This document shows, in pieces, positions 49,761-61,580 of a stretch of DNA of 64,000 bases. Source of the stretch: Paramacrobiotus metropolitanus (taxonomy: Eukaryota; Tardigrada; Eutardigrada; Parachela; Macrobiotidae). Position numbers and translations under genes: made by a program. Positions within the stretch are counted from its first letter, which is position 1; every line of letters begins with the position of its first letter. The stretch lies in NCBI RefSeq assembly GCF_019649055.1, contig NW_026570390.1, positions 150,482 through 214,481 on the forward strand. The letters run 5' to 3'. Under the pieces are notes generated by a model. It searched no databases and had not been told where the DNA came from. It was given only the letters and a program-made list of their open reading frames with translations.

Positions 49761-50451
49761 CTGTATCCTTCTTGTACCCCCATGTATCCTGCTAGCTTTT
49801 GGATTTTCTAAGTTTTTCTTAGTGGAACACCTGCATGTGAGACATGTAAATTATACGGTAGTATCAGTACGGTGGGGCACGGCTGTAAGCAAAAAAAGCT
49901 TAAAGTTGAAAGGATAAGTGCAGGCGATCTTTTAGAAAATTTGGAGGCGCGGCTACCTATTCTACAGGCCGCCCAGAAATTTCATTATGTCAAAATCTGC
50001 GGTCTGAATCTGAATAGTGTCGGGATGACTGGCGACCAGCTGCTGCGGCTCCCGTCTCGAGTGCGCACCGGTCACCGGGAACTGCGGGAACCTACTATGA
50101 GTCTACGACGACGGCGCACAGTAAAGAAAAGAAAACTGGAATATTGCGCGCGGTAAAGCACGGCCGAAAATCGGATTAAATTTCACAAAGACCAGGCGTA
50201 TGACGATGATCACCGTCAATCGAATGGCATGTCAGATTGCAAACCACCTCAATATTAGTGCAATCAGTTTTGTGGATAACGTAAACCTAACTTTTTTGGT
50301 GCAACCTATTAGAACCCCCTTAATTACAATTAAAAATTAAATAAGTGTTTCTATTTCAGTTATTTCAGTTTAATTAAGTATCATCTATAATGTAGTTAAT
50401 TTTTACACTCATCTTAATCCGTCAAAATTACGAATCAAACTCGAATTCTAC

Positions 50452-50495
50452 CAAGGACAGTATATAACGGATACCCGTTATATAAGCTGTCCTTG
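50452..50495. repeat. 44-base palindrome with TATATAACGG/CCCGTTATATA core
   Basis: CAAGGACAG...CTGTCCTTG arms with an inner TATAACGG/CCGTTATA pair form a hairpin of about 20 pairs with one small internal mismatch. It is in gene-free sequence. Confidence 0.6.
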
Positions 50496-50666
50496 ATTTT
50501 ACACTAACGGCGCCAGCTGTTCGACAAGGTCAGAAAATAACAAATTCATCAAATGGTGCACTGCTCCTAACCTTCTAACATGACTGTTCTCCACTACGAG
50601 GAGAGGCGCAGCGTTTCTTTAGCGCCTTCTTTGAGGCTCTAGATCAGTCTTCCGGTGACGCAGGCC

Positions 50667-51565
50667 TTATTTTTGAATGTAAAAAACCGTCTGTATTATT
50701 TTTTTATTTTTCTGAAAGCGGTACTCCAACAAATTCATCAGCTTTTCTCTGTGTGACTCTTCTGTTACACCGTTGAAGCGCGATGCGAGTTTTCCCAATT
50801 TTCCCCGAAAGTTCACCGTGATTTTTTCACCGGCATAAAACTTCACCCTTAACAAACCTGTTATAAGGAGAGGGAGCAAGCCTGAGATAGCAGCGAGGCA
50901 GGAAACTCCCCTATTCTTAATTAGTAGGTTGCGGCTCTGGCAAAGCCCGTAGACTAATACAAACCAAGAAGCAGGCATACTGTATAACGCGGTCACGTAG
51001 CCACGCCAGACCAGCGTCCTTTGATACTTTTTGAAATTTATTCGATAAGCAATTCCTCGTGCAAGGCAGATGGACGCGCTTGCTGTACGAGCTGTACAAA
51101 ATAATGTGGCAAAACGGATGCAACCTTTTAAAAAAATCATTCTCAAACAAGGAACTGAATATAGGAGATTCGGGAAACGTTCTATTCTTTCCATTCACTC
51201 CGGGACATTGTCTTTTTGAAATGAGGTCATGCGCGTACAGATCGTAATGAATGGAATTTCGGCACAGAGATTTCTAAAAATTTGAATGCACAAAATGATG
51301 AGTCGGTCCAAAGCCTATAGAATACACAAAGCCTGGAAGCAGGCATATAACACGGTCACGTCCTCAAGCCAACTCCACTGATCTGAAGGGAGCTCAGACC
51401 AGCCTCCTTTGATAGTTGGTGAAAATTAATTCGTAAGTTATTCCTCGGGCAAGATAGAGGGATGTGCTTGCTGTACCAGTGTAAAAACAAATGTGGCGAA
51501 ACGGATGTAGCTTTTGAAAAAAAATTGTAACTAAACCAGGAAAGTAATACAGGATGCTTTGGCAA
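50667..51565 (-). other. Duplicated ORF-bearing segment, family not recognised
   Basis: 50930-51240 and 51310-51640 are diverged direct copies. The first holds an ATG-started minus-strand ORF of 175 codons (51194-50667) with hydrophobic stretches. A second frame (51198-50917) pairs better with the other copy: YSK..(L/V)SK(D/E)AGL is shared and the changes are conservative. That pattern is reminiscent of the segment before the catalytic His-x-x-Arg of tyrosine recombinases, but it is too short to decide. The second copy is broken in the first frame. The stretches 51650-53060 hold only small ORFs and the repeats noted elsewhere. Confidence 0.25.
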
Positions 51566-53067
51566 ACGCCCTGTTCATTCCATTCATCGTGCGATATTGT
51601 CTTTTTAAATTCGGGTCATGTGCGTTCACATTTTGATGAATGGATATTTGCTATGAAAATTCTTTAAAATTCATGGTTTGAAAAAGCATACTTGATTAGT
51701 GCATAGAAAAATGGATAACGTTAACTTTCAGGTGGCCACCGTGCAACAGACCTGCGCATTTTGGACGGCTGAATACGATTTCTTAAACGACTTTTTCAGC
51801 CATTTTTCCGTAGACTCGTATGCTAACTCAGCTGAGCTCCCGCTTTGCTGATAAGATCAGCTTCAAGGCTTAGTATATTCTACTGGCTTTGGTCGGTCAA
51901 GGACCGGATAGTCGACCACATTATGCTCTAGGTGGTCACCGTGGAAATTGTTATGAATTTTCTAACGACTTTTTCAGTCATAAAGCCCTGCTCAGTCAAG
52001 TTGGGGCAGTTTTTTCAAAAAATTAGCAGAGGTCAGCCGTCACAAAATACTTCCTTATTTAATTTTTTCTTAGTTGCCGTGTGTGTCCGACATCTTTTTC
52101 ACTTGGAGATTCTACGCTGAGACCGCTTCCGGAATAACCGTGAGGTCAAAATTAGGGTAGACCAGAGGAAAAAAGCGGCTTGACCCACTCAGCGTGGTAG
52201 CAGTAGTCCTGTTTGAAATTTGCTTAAAAATTCTGATGACGTCATTGTTCAAAAAAGTTACCTCTGAGGTGTTGGTCATTCAATGCTCTTGCGAAAGATA
52301 CCATACATCAGCCGATTTCGGCCAAGCCTGGGTGACCTTTGCAGAGTGACTGCAAGCACCTTTTAATCGGGGAATGACCTCCCTTGCACGCTTCCAGTGC
52401 AGCCCCTGGATGCGACAAGTAATGATTTTCGGCGAAATCGTATTTGTGAGGCCCTGAGCATCAATAAAAAGTTTTCCACTTGTGCAATATGGCTGAAACA
52501 CTCTATTTCGAGACACTGTAAGAGCAACCATACGTATTTTTTGCAACTGCTTTGCCGATTTTTTATTCTGTTCATCCGGCAACTGCACTTCTCCGTCTGG
52601 ACACTTTAGGTCTGTTCAAATCTCAAAATCGTTTCAAGTGATCCATGTTTTATTCATGGAAAATATCAACTTGAAGTTACTTAGGTCTGTGCGCTAGGCA
52701 ACCGCATTCTTCGGCAGGTAGGTCTTAACATACAATCCTATGGGAAGTGCACATTGTTTCACGGTCAGCCCGAGCGCTGATCGCGCTAGATTTTTTTGCG
52801 AACCCATAACGGACAGGCTTCGGTTCGCTTAGGAGTTTCCAGAAAAGCTCACGTAAAAATATCTGTTGGTGTATTCTTCAGAGTGGCCGTTATAAGAATC
52901 CTAAAACTGACCACCACACCACCCCTTAATCAGTGCTCGGCTCCCTACTGGCACACCAAGGGGTAACGGTTTTAAAACTCCTAGGTTCGCAGTAAAAAGT
53001 TACACTAGATAACTGCAAATTCAAAAACGAAACAGTGTATACAATTATTTTATAATTATTGGCTAAG

Positions 53068-53260
53068 GCTATTTTGCCGCAGTTTTCTACAGTGTGTCAA
53101 AATAGCCTTTTGCTATTTTGCCGCACACTGCGTTAAAATAGCCTTTAGCTATTTTGCCGCAGTATGGTAGGCAAAATAGCCACTTGCTATTTTGCCGCAC
53201 ACTGCGTTCAAACAGCCGTTTGCTATTTTGCCGCAGTATGGTCGTAGCTAATTCGCCACA
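53068..53260. repeat. Cluster of GCTATTTTGCCGCA hairpin units
   Basis: At least five units of GCTATTTTGCCGCA with alternating orientation are linked by ACTGCGTCAAAATAGCC or AGTATGG-type spacers, so the cluster can fold into several hairpins. The complementary spacer order appears at 61415-61580. Confidence 0.65.
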
Positions 53261-53399
53261 GTAATGCGCAAAGGGCACGGCCATCTAGAGCTACATTTTC
53301 TGCTAGATTTGAGCTATTGCCGTAAGCCGACTTTGACTTTTCTCGCTGGAATTCGTAAAATCGCATTCTTGGGAAGGTTCTTTTACAACTGGGACAAAA

Positions 53400-54870
53400 G
53401 ATTGTGCATGGATCTAGTCGCGAGCGTACGGCTTGCACTGAGTGTATGTACGCCATGAAGTCCATTCAACGAAAGGTCTGTGGCCTCCGCCAAGGCGTTC
53501 ATGTCCTTCTTCCGACCGCCGAATCTTGTCAAGTACTTGGCCAACCAAACATCAACGGCCAGCCTTCCTCCTGTTCGGCCGCCTTTGGTTCCTGGTCCCA
53601 GTCCGCCGCATTACGGCTGAGAGTCCCGCTCACCTTGAACATGTATTCAGCATCCTCGTCGGTATCGATCCCTTCTTGTTGTCGGTGCAACTGGCGAAGC
53701 GGGTTGCCCATCCGTCCGCTTTCAGCCTGTAACTATCGAACATAAAAAAATCCATGTCCGACTGTTAGCCAGCAGCAACGCTCGCCCGACCATCTAGGAT
53801 TTGATGATGTTTTGCCGATTCCGGTCACTGCCGGCCCGGTCGTTTCCCTCATCGTTCTGACCAAGCCGGTGCTCCACATTGGCGTCGGCTCGGCCGTCCA
53901 ACCAATTGTTACGACGAACAGCACGGATGGCACGCCCGCGGTCATGGTCCCCGACACGCTTTCTGCTGTACACCACTTCTCTCTCCTCACCTCCCTTTAT
54001 GGCTAGTCAGGTCGTGTCGGCGGCGCGATCGCTCTTTGGTCACTCCCTCCGACTGCGATTCCCCTACGCCTTGCCAATGTCGGGCCCACTTATATCGGCG
54101 GCGACGGTCTTCATTGATATCGGTCGTCGTGTCTATGACTGTCGTTATCCGGTTGCGACAGCCTTCCTATCGATCCTGTTGATCCTGTGTCCGATCCCGC
54201 CTTTGCATTGGAAGTGGTTGCCGCAGCGTCTATGTTGGTCGGCGTGGTACGTTTTCCGGTTGCCGCACTGTCCGTTCGGGTCGGCGAGCTACTTCGTCGG
54301 GTTGTTCCGCAACCGCGGCCGATCGCTGTTCCCCAACACCTGGCCGCTGTGCCGGGCCGGGCTGCAATCCGGTCAAGGCAAACTGTTTTCCCGTATCGGC
54401 GTGTTTTTGCAACGTCTTGTCGGAAAGCTGCACCATAACGGCCGGCTGATATGTCGAGCTAACCCGTTGTCCGAAAAATTCCAGCAGGCACTGGTTGGAC
54501 CGGGTTGGGCAGCTCTCCACTGGGATTGCCGGGAGGTGCCGTCTCGGGCTGGTATCCGAAACTGGGCCGCGATGCCATGTCTGACAGATCGAAGTCGTCG
54601 CCCGGTCGTTTGTAATGTCACCTAGAACCTTAATGTCCGTCGGGCCGTTCCGCGGGTCGCATCCTCCGCCCAAATGAATTTGCTCCCTTCACAGTCCAGC
54701 AGAGTCCGAAGTCGAGCGAAACCATCCGGTCAGAAATTCTTTCTACTTGCCCAGGTCTTCTCGTTGGTGGTCCTGCCGGTATCCTCGGCGGTCAGATCGG
54801 TGTCGTCGCTGAGTCAGTAGTCCGCCTACTATTGCTCAAACGCAGCCCTCGGGCCGCGGAGGTGGTGTAC
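53400..54870. other. GC-richer block with long overlapping ORFs, coding strand unclear
   Basis: Base composition rises clearly compared with the rest of the window. Both strands stay open for long stretches (plus 53879-54625, 248 codons; minus 54673-54230, 147 codons), a side effect of GC-rich, stop-poor sequence. The minus frames have Gln-, Arg- and Pro-rich compositions like the disordered part of a retroelement Gag, but I see no motif that proves it. Confidence 0.3.
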
Positions 54871-55129
54871 TGAGTTCTTTCAACGGTTGGCTCAGGTTGG
54901 TCGGATTACCCGGCTTTTTCGGTTGGTTTCCGACGTTTGCGTCGGCCGCCTTCCTTGGTTTTCAAGTTACCTTACCTTCTGTGGGGTCGCTTCTCACGTC
55001 GTTTTGACTTCTGTCCTTTTTTTGGGCCGGTTGACGGGGTCCAAAGTCAAACAGCCTCCAGTATGGCCAGTTGCTTGTCGATAATGGTTTTACTGAAGTC
55101 CATGGAGTCGATAATTCTTCGTCGCTCCT

Positions 55130-57234
55130 CCTGGGATTCCGCGTCTTTTTTCTCTACCTAAGTTGAGTTAACTCGGGCTTCTACCACCTTCTGACCGTCC
55201 GCCATCATGTTGAACTGTTCGACTCGGCCCATCGGTGCACCTTTCCGTAAGGTGGCAGCCTTATTGGTGGGGTTAGCCACCATGACGGTAGATGTCTTTC
55301 CGTCGTGCTTCGTTGCTCCATCCATCATATCCACTCCGTCAAGGTGTGGTGTGCGACATAAGCTCTTGCGTAGGAGCTATCGGTACATCTAAGACGACAT
55401 TGGTTTCGGTTATCGTTCGAGGCGGGAGCGGAACTTTCGATCGAGCCTTTACTTCTGTGGACTCGAAGATGGTCAACTTTTTGAGATCTCTGGGCTTCGG
55501 TTGAACCGGCCATGTCTTGGCGATTCTCACTCGGATTTTCCAAACAACATGTTTGTTGTTGATGTCCGGTTCGTAGACTTCCTTTTGATGCATGTGGCCA
55601 AACCTTACACCTTTTAAAAGTATCTTCAGTTCATGCGTTGTGTTCTGGATATTAATCCATGCCGTGTCCGGCGAGGGTCGGATGTCGATCCTCATCTCAA
55701 TAGGTCGGATAGGACGGATTTTCCCCCTTAGAGTCACGAAGTGTATTCGTCCCCTAGGTTCTATTAGTTTCCCAATCCGTACCTTGATGGAACACGTCGA
55801 ATAAGCTGAAAGTGATTCCCGGTCATTGTTGAACACAACCTGCCGGTCTCGCGGGTTGAAATTTATGGTTCCCTCCAACTTCAGATGATAGACTTCTGGG
55901 CTTTTGTTGTCCAGGTCTATCTGCTTGGCTATTTCGATTTTAGCAATCCGACCCATTTGTGGGTGCGGTCGCTCCCTTTTCTGTTGGTCGGTCAAGTTGG
56001 TCGAGGTCGGTTTTTCGGTTGGCGGTGATTGATCGACGGTTGTGGTCGATCACAGGTGGTTTTCTTCGTCAGATCCGCACGCCTCCGTCCCTGGGGCTGC
56101 AGGTTGTTCCTGTCCAGTTTGTTCCGGTTGGTTATCTGATAGGATTTCCGTACGGACGACGGATCGAAGTGCATTTGTTAGTCTATCATCGAAGGTCGGT
56201 TCTTCGTCTTCTAATGATTCATTGACTGAATCGTTTGTCCGGGTTTCATCCGGCCGGCAATTTCGGACTGACGGGTTAAATTCTCCGTCGTCGTCTTCCT
56301 CAGACTCTTCTGGGTCATCCAAATGTGTTTGACCCGTTTCAGTTGGGCGTTCAGCCGATCGACCTTGCTTTGTTGGTCGGCAGTCGCTTTGTTAGCGGCT
56401 GCTAGGTCGGTTTCCCTCTTTTTTCGGTTCGAGTCGGTGGGTTTCGTTAATTTGCTTGATCAATCTCTATGTAGGGAGAACGAGTTTATGCGATAACACG
56501 GCTTGTGTAGTCACTAGTCAGTTGGCGGCATCGTTCACGGAGGTGTTCGATGTCTTGGATCGGTTCCGGCGGAAGCGCATTGCTGCCGTGATCCGTCGCT
56601 GCGGAGCACACTCAAGGGTACTTGCTCGGTATCCGCGGGCACCGTAGTGGGGCGCCACCGGTGTTCGGAAAAATCCAAGCCGACTGTCCGACTGTGCCAC
56701 TGCTGTGGTGGACGCGTCGAAGACTTCACCAATCGGTGATGACTTCCTCTCACTACCCAATCCGAGCAGTTCCAACGTAGGTGGTGCTGGTTTCGTCGGT
56801 AGTTCGGCTGGTCGACTTGTCGGTGACTTGGTCGACCTCACCGTTTGCAGGGCTTCTGTGGCCCGTTTCAACTCGCTTCCAGTCGGCAAAAGTCGACTGG
56901 ACGGTGAAATGGTCCGTTTGTTAGGGCCCGGTATGTTGGTCGGTGATCCAGCCGGGAGTTGATCGCTTCGTGGCGGTGCCTCGGTTTCTTCTACTCTGAC
57001 CGTTAGTTTGGTTGGCTGGATCCGTGTTTCCCACTTGTTGACCAGTGAGGTTCCGACTTTCAAGGTCGACCTCTGGCTTGGACTGGTCGGTTGGCTTTTA
57101 CCGACCTCCCTGGTCGGTTGCTGTTGACCGACCTTCGTGGTCGGCGGAAGTCCGACCTGGTTGGTCGGTGGTGGTCCGACCTGGTTGGTCGGTGGAGGTC
57201 CGACCTCCTTGTTCGGCTGACTTTTGACCGACAT
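55130..57234 (-). pseudogene. Decayed retroelement-like polyprotein remnant
   Basis: Minus-strand ORFs follow in order: 57234-56518 (Pro-rich, repeated VGPPPTNQ units), 56322-56050 (acidic), 55995-55339 (218 codons, strand-rich), then a shifted frame down to about 55130. The pattern hydrophobic-N-T/P-T-x-(K/E)...LLKG or RKGAPMGRVEQF occurs twice (near 55610 and 55240). It resembles the segment after the protease in Ty3/gypsy-like polyproteins. A short block like the RNase H entrance, KFIWAEDATR, sits near 54690, but no catalytic reverse transcriptase box was found. Frames are broken and the ends were not located. The family assignment is an inference. Confidence 0.35.
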
Positions 57235-58072
57235 CCCTGTTCGGTTGGGGTTGACCGACCTTCGAGGTCGGTTGCTGTTGACCGAAATCCGTCCGAGTTA
57301 GGTTGGTCGGTGAAGTCGCCGAGCCGAAGTGGGGCGAGGTCGACTTCCGCTTCTCATCTGTCTAGTTAGGTGATCGGCGTCCGATTCCGGCGGCTGTTGA
57401 AGCTTTCACCGGGTCTTGGGTTTTGTGTGAGCCCGAGTGAGCCCGCTCACCCAAGTGGGGCGACTGCCGGTTTACTGTTCCTCCAGTTAAGTCAGTGGTT
57501 GTCGGTGCGCCAAGTCAGTGCTCCTGACCGGCATGAGACAATTTCGTGTCATGCTTGCAGCTGTACCGCATCTCCGCTTGGGTTGGACGGGGCTGCCGAG
57601 TCAGCTTGGGGCTCCAGAAATGTATCCTTGGTGGCTCCCGGGCGTAGGGCTCCCGGGCGTCCTCGAAGCTGTCATCCAAAATCCGAAGTCGGGTTCGAGT
57701 CGGCGAGGAAGATCCGCTCGTAACGCTTCTCCCTTGCCTCTGACGACTTTATGAGTCGGTTGACGGCCGTTGTGAGTCGGCCCGGCCGGCGTGCTGAAGT
57801 CCGGCTGTATTACGCCTGGGGTATGTTCTCGGGTACTCCTTCACGTAAATATCCGGTTGCTTTGACCTGGTTGCGAATGGCAGCTTCTGTTGAGCGACAA
57901 AAAGGCCTTTTGCTTTTGTACCGTATATATCGAACAATCCCTTGCGTTGTGATGTTTGATGAGATCAGAAACTTCTTTGGGTTCAGGAACTCCGGGTGTC
58001 AGGTTCGTCCGACTTGATTTTGTTGATTTCGTAATGTTTTCTTTGGTGTTCTTAATTTTAAACTTTTTCTAA

Positions 58073-58728
58073 GGTTGCAACTTCCACTTGGGTCAGAGCA
58101 TACATCGGATATTAGTTAAACCTGGTCACAAACTGGCTTACGCAAACGACGCAGAATTCAGCCTGAACTGCCGGATGGTACTGGCTCTAGCGTTTGTGCC
58201 GCCAAGCGATGTAGAACGTGTATTTAATGAGCTACTGCAGAAGCCGGGTTTTCCATTCCGTCCTACAGATTTATTCGTCCAATACATTCGAACTTCCTAT
58301 GTCGGCAAAACTGTGCTTACCGCGGCTGGATGCGTTAAAAAAGCACCACTGTACCCAATTGGAATGTGGAATTGTTACGAGCGGCTCTTGCAAGATGTTC
58401 ACCGAACAACTAACCGACTGGAAGCATGGCATAAAACGTTTGCGGAACAGTGGACAAGGACCATCCGGATATTTATGGATTTTTTAATCTTTTATGCCGA
58501 GAAATATCGCACCAAGAAACTGAGATGTCCAACCGAATGGCAAAGGAATCAGTCCCAAAACCACGCAAAAAATATGTTGAGGTGACGAAACGACTGAAGA
58601 ACGTCGCAGGAAACTACGAAAATATTGCGAGTATGGAATACCTAGAATCGATTGCAAAAATTCTGAAAATTTTGTTGGAGAAACGTGCTGATATTCAAAA
58701 GCCAAAACATGTGGAAGTTACTGAGTAG
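58073..58728 (+). pseudogene. C-terminal part of a MULE-type transposase, frameshifted
   Basis: The frame from 58073 reads GCNFHLGQSIHRI, ALAFVPPSDVERVFNEL, MWNCYERLLQDVHRTTNRLE and AWH, which follows the MULE transposase C-terminus (GC.FHL.Q, ALAF.P..DV, mWN.y.R....RTNN..EgWH). Near 58445 the match moves to another frame: HPDIYGFFNLLCRE, then RKKYVEVTKRL and YLESIA, ending at 58728. The N-terminal part with the first catalytic Asp residues is absent. A good acceptor (TTTCTAAG) precedes 58073, so an upstream exon is possible, but I found none. Confidence 0.6.
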
Positions 58729-58987
58729 ATGATGTTGTGAACTGGTGGTGAATATACATAGTAATTCGGAAGCATAACTGTTTCTATTTTTTTCCTTTCG
58801 CCTGACTGTTTTTTTACTCGTGTACGCTGATCTCGTAAGCCACCAGAACGTGTTTGTTAAGTATTTTGTTTCTGATTATCGTTCAAGCTGCAAATGTTTT
58901 CTCGTGATAGATTTGGTTTCCAAACAGCTTCACTGTTAGCAGTTTGTTTATTAAAGCATTGTACTGGCAGAAACAATCCAGAAAAGT

Positions 58988-59118
58988 ACTGCGGCCGAAG
59001 TAAGCGGCGGCCGAATTGAATGGTGGCCGATTTGAGTGCTGGCCGAAGTGAGTCTCGGCCGAAATGAATGGCGGCCGAAAAACTTTGGCCGAAATGAACG
59101 CGGCCGAAATGAAAACCC
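58988..59118. repeat. Half copy of the CGGCCGAAAT element
   Basis: Eight degenerate units of GGCCGAA(A/G)TGAA(T/C)G are present, all in one orientation. It corresponds to one end of the 19301-19919 element; the CCTAAGAAAA interior and the other end are missing. Confidence 0.6.
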
Positions 59119-59699
59119 AAAAATATCAGTTAATTCTAAAAATAACTTTATATTGAGAGTTTTGACTGTTAGAGGGCCAGTAGGCTATTTAAACATTTAG
59201 GCATGTTATCAGTACTTCCGTTCGACTTAGCAAGTCAATCTGCATAACGTGCATATATACAGTTGAAGCCCTGACAGCGACCTCGGTGACCCAGGTTCGA
59301 GGTCACCGGGTATTTCTGTTTGACTCACCATTCTGAGTCGCATAGGAATCACAAAAGAAAATTATCGGCGACCCAAAGGTTACGGGTACTCTCCGTTATA
59401 GATCAAATGTTATTAATAAGAAACGTGGGTTCGCTTCGCTTGTCCTCTTGATAAACGAAAAGCTCGCTTTGCTCGCGTGCTTGCTTACAAAGTGAACTAA
59501 ATGTAGTTTGAACATGAAAACTTTCCAACGATTCCATATAGCATCCAATCTCAAACATGCTGAGAAAATGTGACTTGATTTTGGGTAAAGTGGAAGATTA
59601 CCACTATATCTAAATCTTACAACAGCTTCCGGAGGTACTGCTCGGTAAGTTTGTTTTTCAGGCTCTGAACTTCTTCAGATTTTAGGATCGCCCAAATTC

Positions 59700-59845
59700 C
59701 CGTCCTTTTCTGGCCACTCAAAATCCATTCCTTTAGTCTTTCCTCCCTCTTTCCGACCGCTCAAAATCCTTCGCTTTAGCCTTCCCTCCCTCTTTTTGAC
59801 CAACGAAAATCCCTCCCTTTAATTTTCCTTCCCTCTTTTTGACCC
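59700..59845. repeat. Three-copy tandem repeat, unit about 48 bases
   Basis: The unit contains AAAATCC, TTTAGTCTTCCCTCCCTCTTT and GACC(A/G). The copies are diverged. The remaining stretch 59120-60790 shows a short palindrome with GGTGACCCAGG near 59290 and no gene. Confidence 0.5.
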
Positions 59846-60793
59846 TGGCCTATGTAGGCTTCCTAGCACAGTTCTGTGCCACGCACTTTACAAAAATTAT
59901 TCCAGGATCTACCGCGGTTTCGCATGTTTTTCTGTGAAGTTTTAACAGTGGTGTGGTAAAGTGCAAAAGACGCAAAAACGCCAGTTAGCGATATCTGGAT
60001 TGCGTTTTAAAATGTTTTTGCCTGGTAAAAAGCTTTGTATTTCTATTAAGACGGTGGGCCGCACTTGAAAGTAAAATGAAGTTCAAACGGAAACTGGTGT
60101 GCTAAAAGTTGCATAGGGCATTAAACTTCCTTACACTTTGCAAACGTCATCGTGTATAGTAATCTGCTTCTGGTAGAATGGAATGTACAAAAATTTGCTA
60201 CGTATTGTACGAGTAGGAGTACGTCTACATCAATTCGGACGTCTGTTCTCGTAATCGGTACTACAGTACACTTAGATATTTGATTCGCCCGATACATTTA
60301 CAGTAATACAGTAAACTGCTTTCCAGAACTGTTCAGTTACGCTATTCATTATGTCAGATATGAAAAATTATTATTGAAGCAGAGAATGAACCTTAAAAGA
60401 TGACGATACAATAATATCATTTCCACCTTTCGCTGGTCTAATGTTCTGATCCATTCGCATCTACCCCGCTGGTCTAAACCAGTACGCGTATTCCTAGACT
60501 TCTGGGTCTACTACTGTTGCCGTCCAGTAACGAACCTGACGATTCGGTCTGACTGGCTGGCAGTGATCATCAGTGATGATATCAAGCAAGGGGGCGGCAC
60601 ATTCATCAGTTCCCTTTTCTTCTGCAATGAAGTTCGTAATTTATTGATGTAAGCTGTTTAGAATGATGAAATTGCAACTCTAGAATAACAGGAATAAATC
60701 TGAAACCGAATTTACAGCAGGCTAGAATAATTCTTATTTCGAACAAACTCTATACCAAACACTCTATGCAAAAGAGAGGCAAATACTGCATGT

Positions 60794-61360
60794 GTGCTTG
60801 CGTGCGCATACGCCAAGTATAGCGTAGGTACCACGCAGGCTCGTATGAGGATCACAGAATCACCCGGCAGAGCTCAACGGGGAGGTCGGCCGACCTTCTG
60901 TCAGCCAACCCGACAAAACCGTCACCGCTCGGCACTGTTCGAGCCGGGGTTGTTCCTGTGTCGCCGGTTGACGGAAGCGCGGAATCGATTTTTAAGGCAG
61001 ATGAAAGACAACTTGACCCGACTGATCCAATAATTTAGGCACTGGTCGGACAGTATTCTGCTGTGACCAGGCCGAAGTACACCGGGTATTCTCCGAAAGC
61101 CAAATTCTGTGGTGATTGTACACACAGACCAGAACGTTCGGATACGATTTTCGAAGGAAACCGAGGAATTCTCGAAGGAAAACGCGAAAAGCACTGCGTG
61201 GGTAAAATTTACGCTAAACGCTTTGGAAGCCCCGCAACTTACTGGACGGTTTATGAACTTTATCGTCCCTCGGACGTCTGGAACCTATGGATGGTTGCAC
61301 CCGTAAATGGGATCCCAGAGCATTGCAGTGCCCGCACTACGCTTCCGATTTTTCCGTAGA
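60794..61360 (+). other. Open frames of unknown identity in a GC-richer patch
   Basis: Plus-strand frames 61063-61359 and 61109-61306 overlap. The latter reads VRIRFSKETEEFSKENAKST and LNALEAPQLTGRFMNFIVPR, which looks like a beta-rich protein piece and may come from a retroelement. Neither frame has a clear start, end or domain. Confidence 0.2.
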
Positions 61361-61414
61361 CAGATAATTATCAATAGCTACTTAAATTGTTTTGCTTTAA
61401 CCGGAAACTGCGCC

Positions 61415-61580
61415 AAAATAGTGAAAGCCTATTTTGCCATCCATACTGCGGCAAAATAGCTAACGACTATTGTAACGCAGTGTGCGGCAAAATAGCAAAA
61501 GGCTATTTTACCGACCATAGTGCGGTAAAATAGCTAATGGCTATTTTGCCGCAAACACTGCGGCAAAATAGCCACTTCGA
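61415..61580. repeat. Second cluster of GCTATTTTGCCGCA hairpin units
   Basis: Six or so units with GCGGCAAAATAGC and its complement, with ACCATAGTGCGG spacers that are the reverse complement of the CCGCAGTATGGT spacers at 53 kb. Next to it, 61590-61620 is the reverse complement of 51985-52015, and 61625-61755 matches 51800-51925 directly. Confidence 0.6.

Noticed and set aside
52280-52588. 102-codon minus-strand ORF
   Set aside because: No recognisable motif, no conserved copy in the window, and an overlapping plus ORF of similar length.
53879-54625. 248-codon plus-strand ORF
   Set aside because: GC-rich sequence is open on both strands here, and neighbouring retroelement-like frames run on the minus strand.
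59270-59320. Possible tRNA at a GGTTCGAGGTC sequence
   Set aside because: It is a simple palindrome around GGTGACC with no acceptor or anticodon arms.
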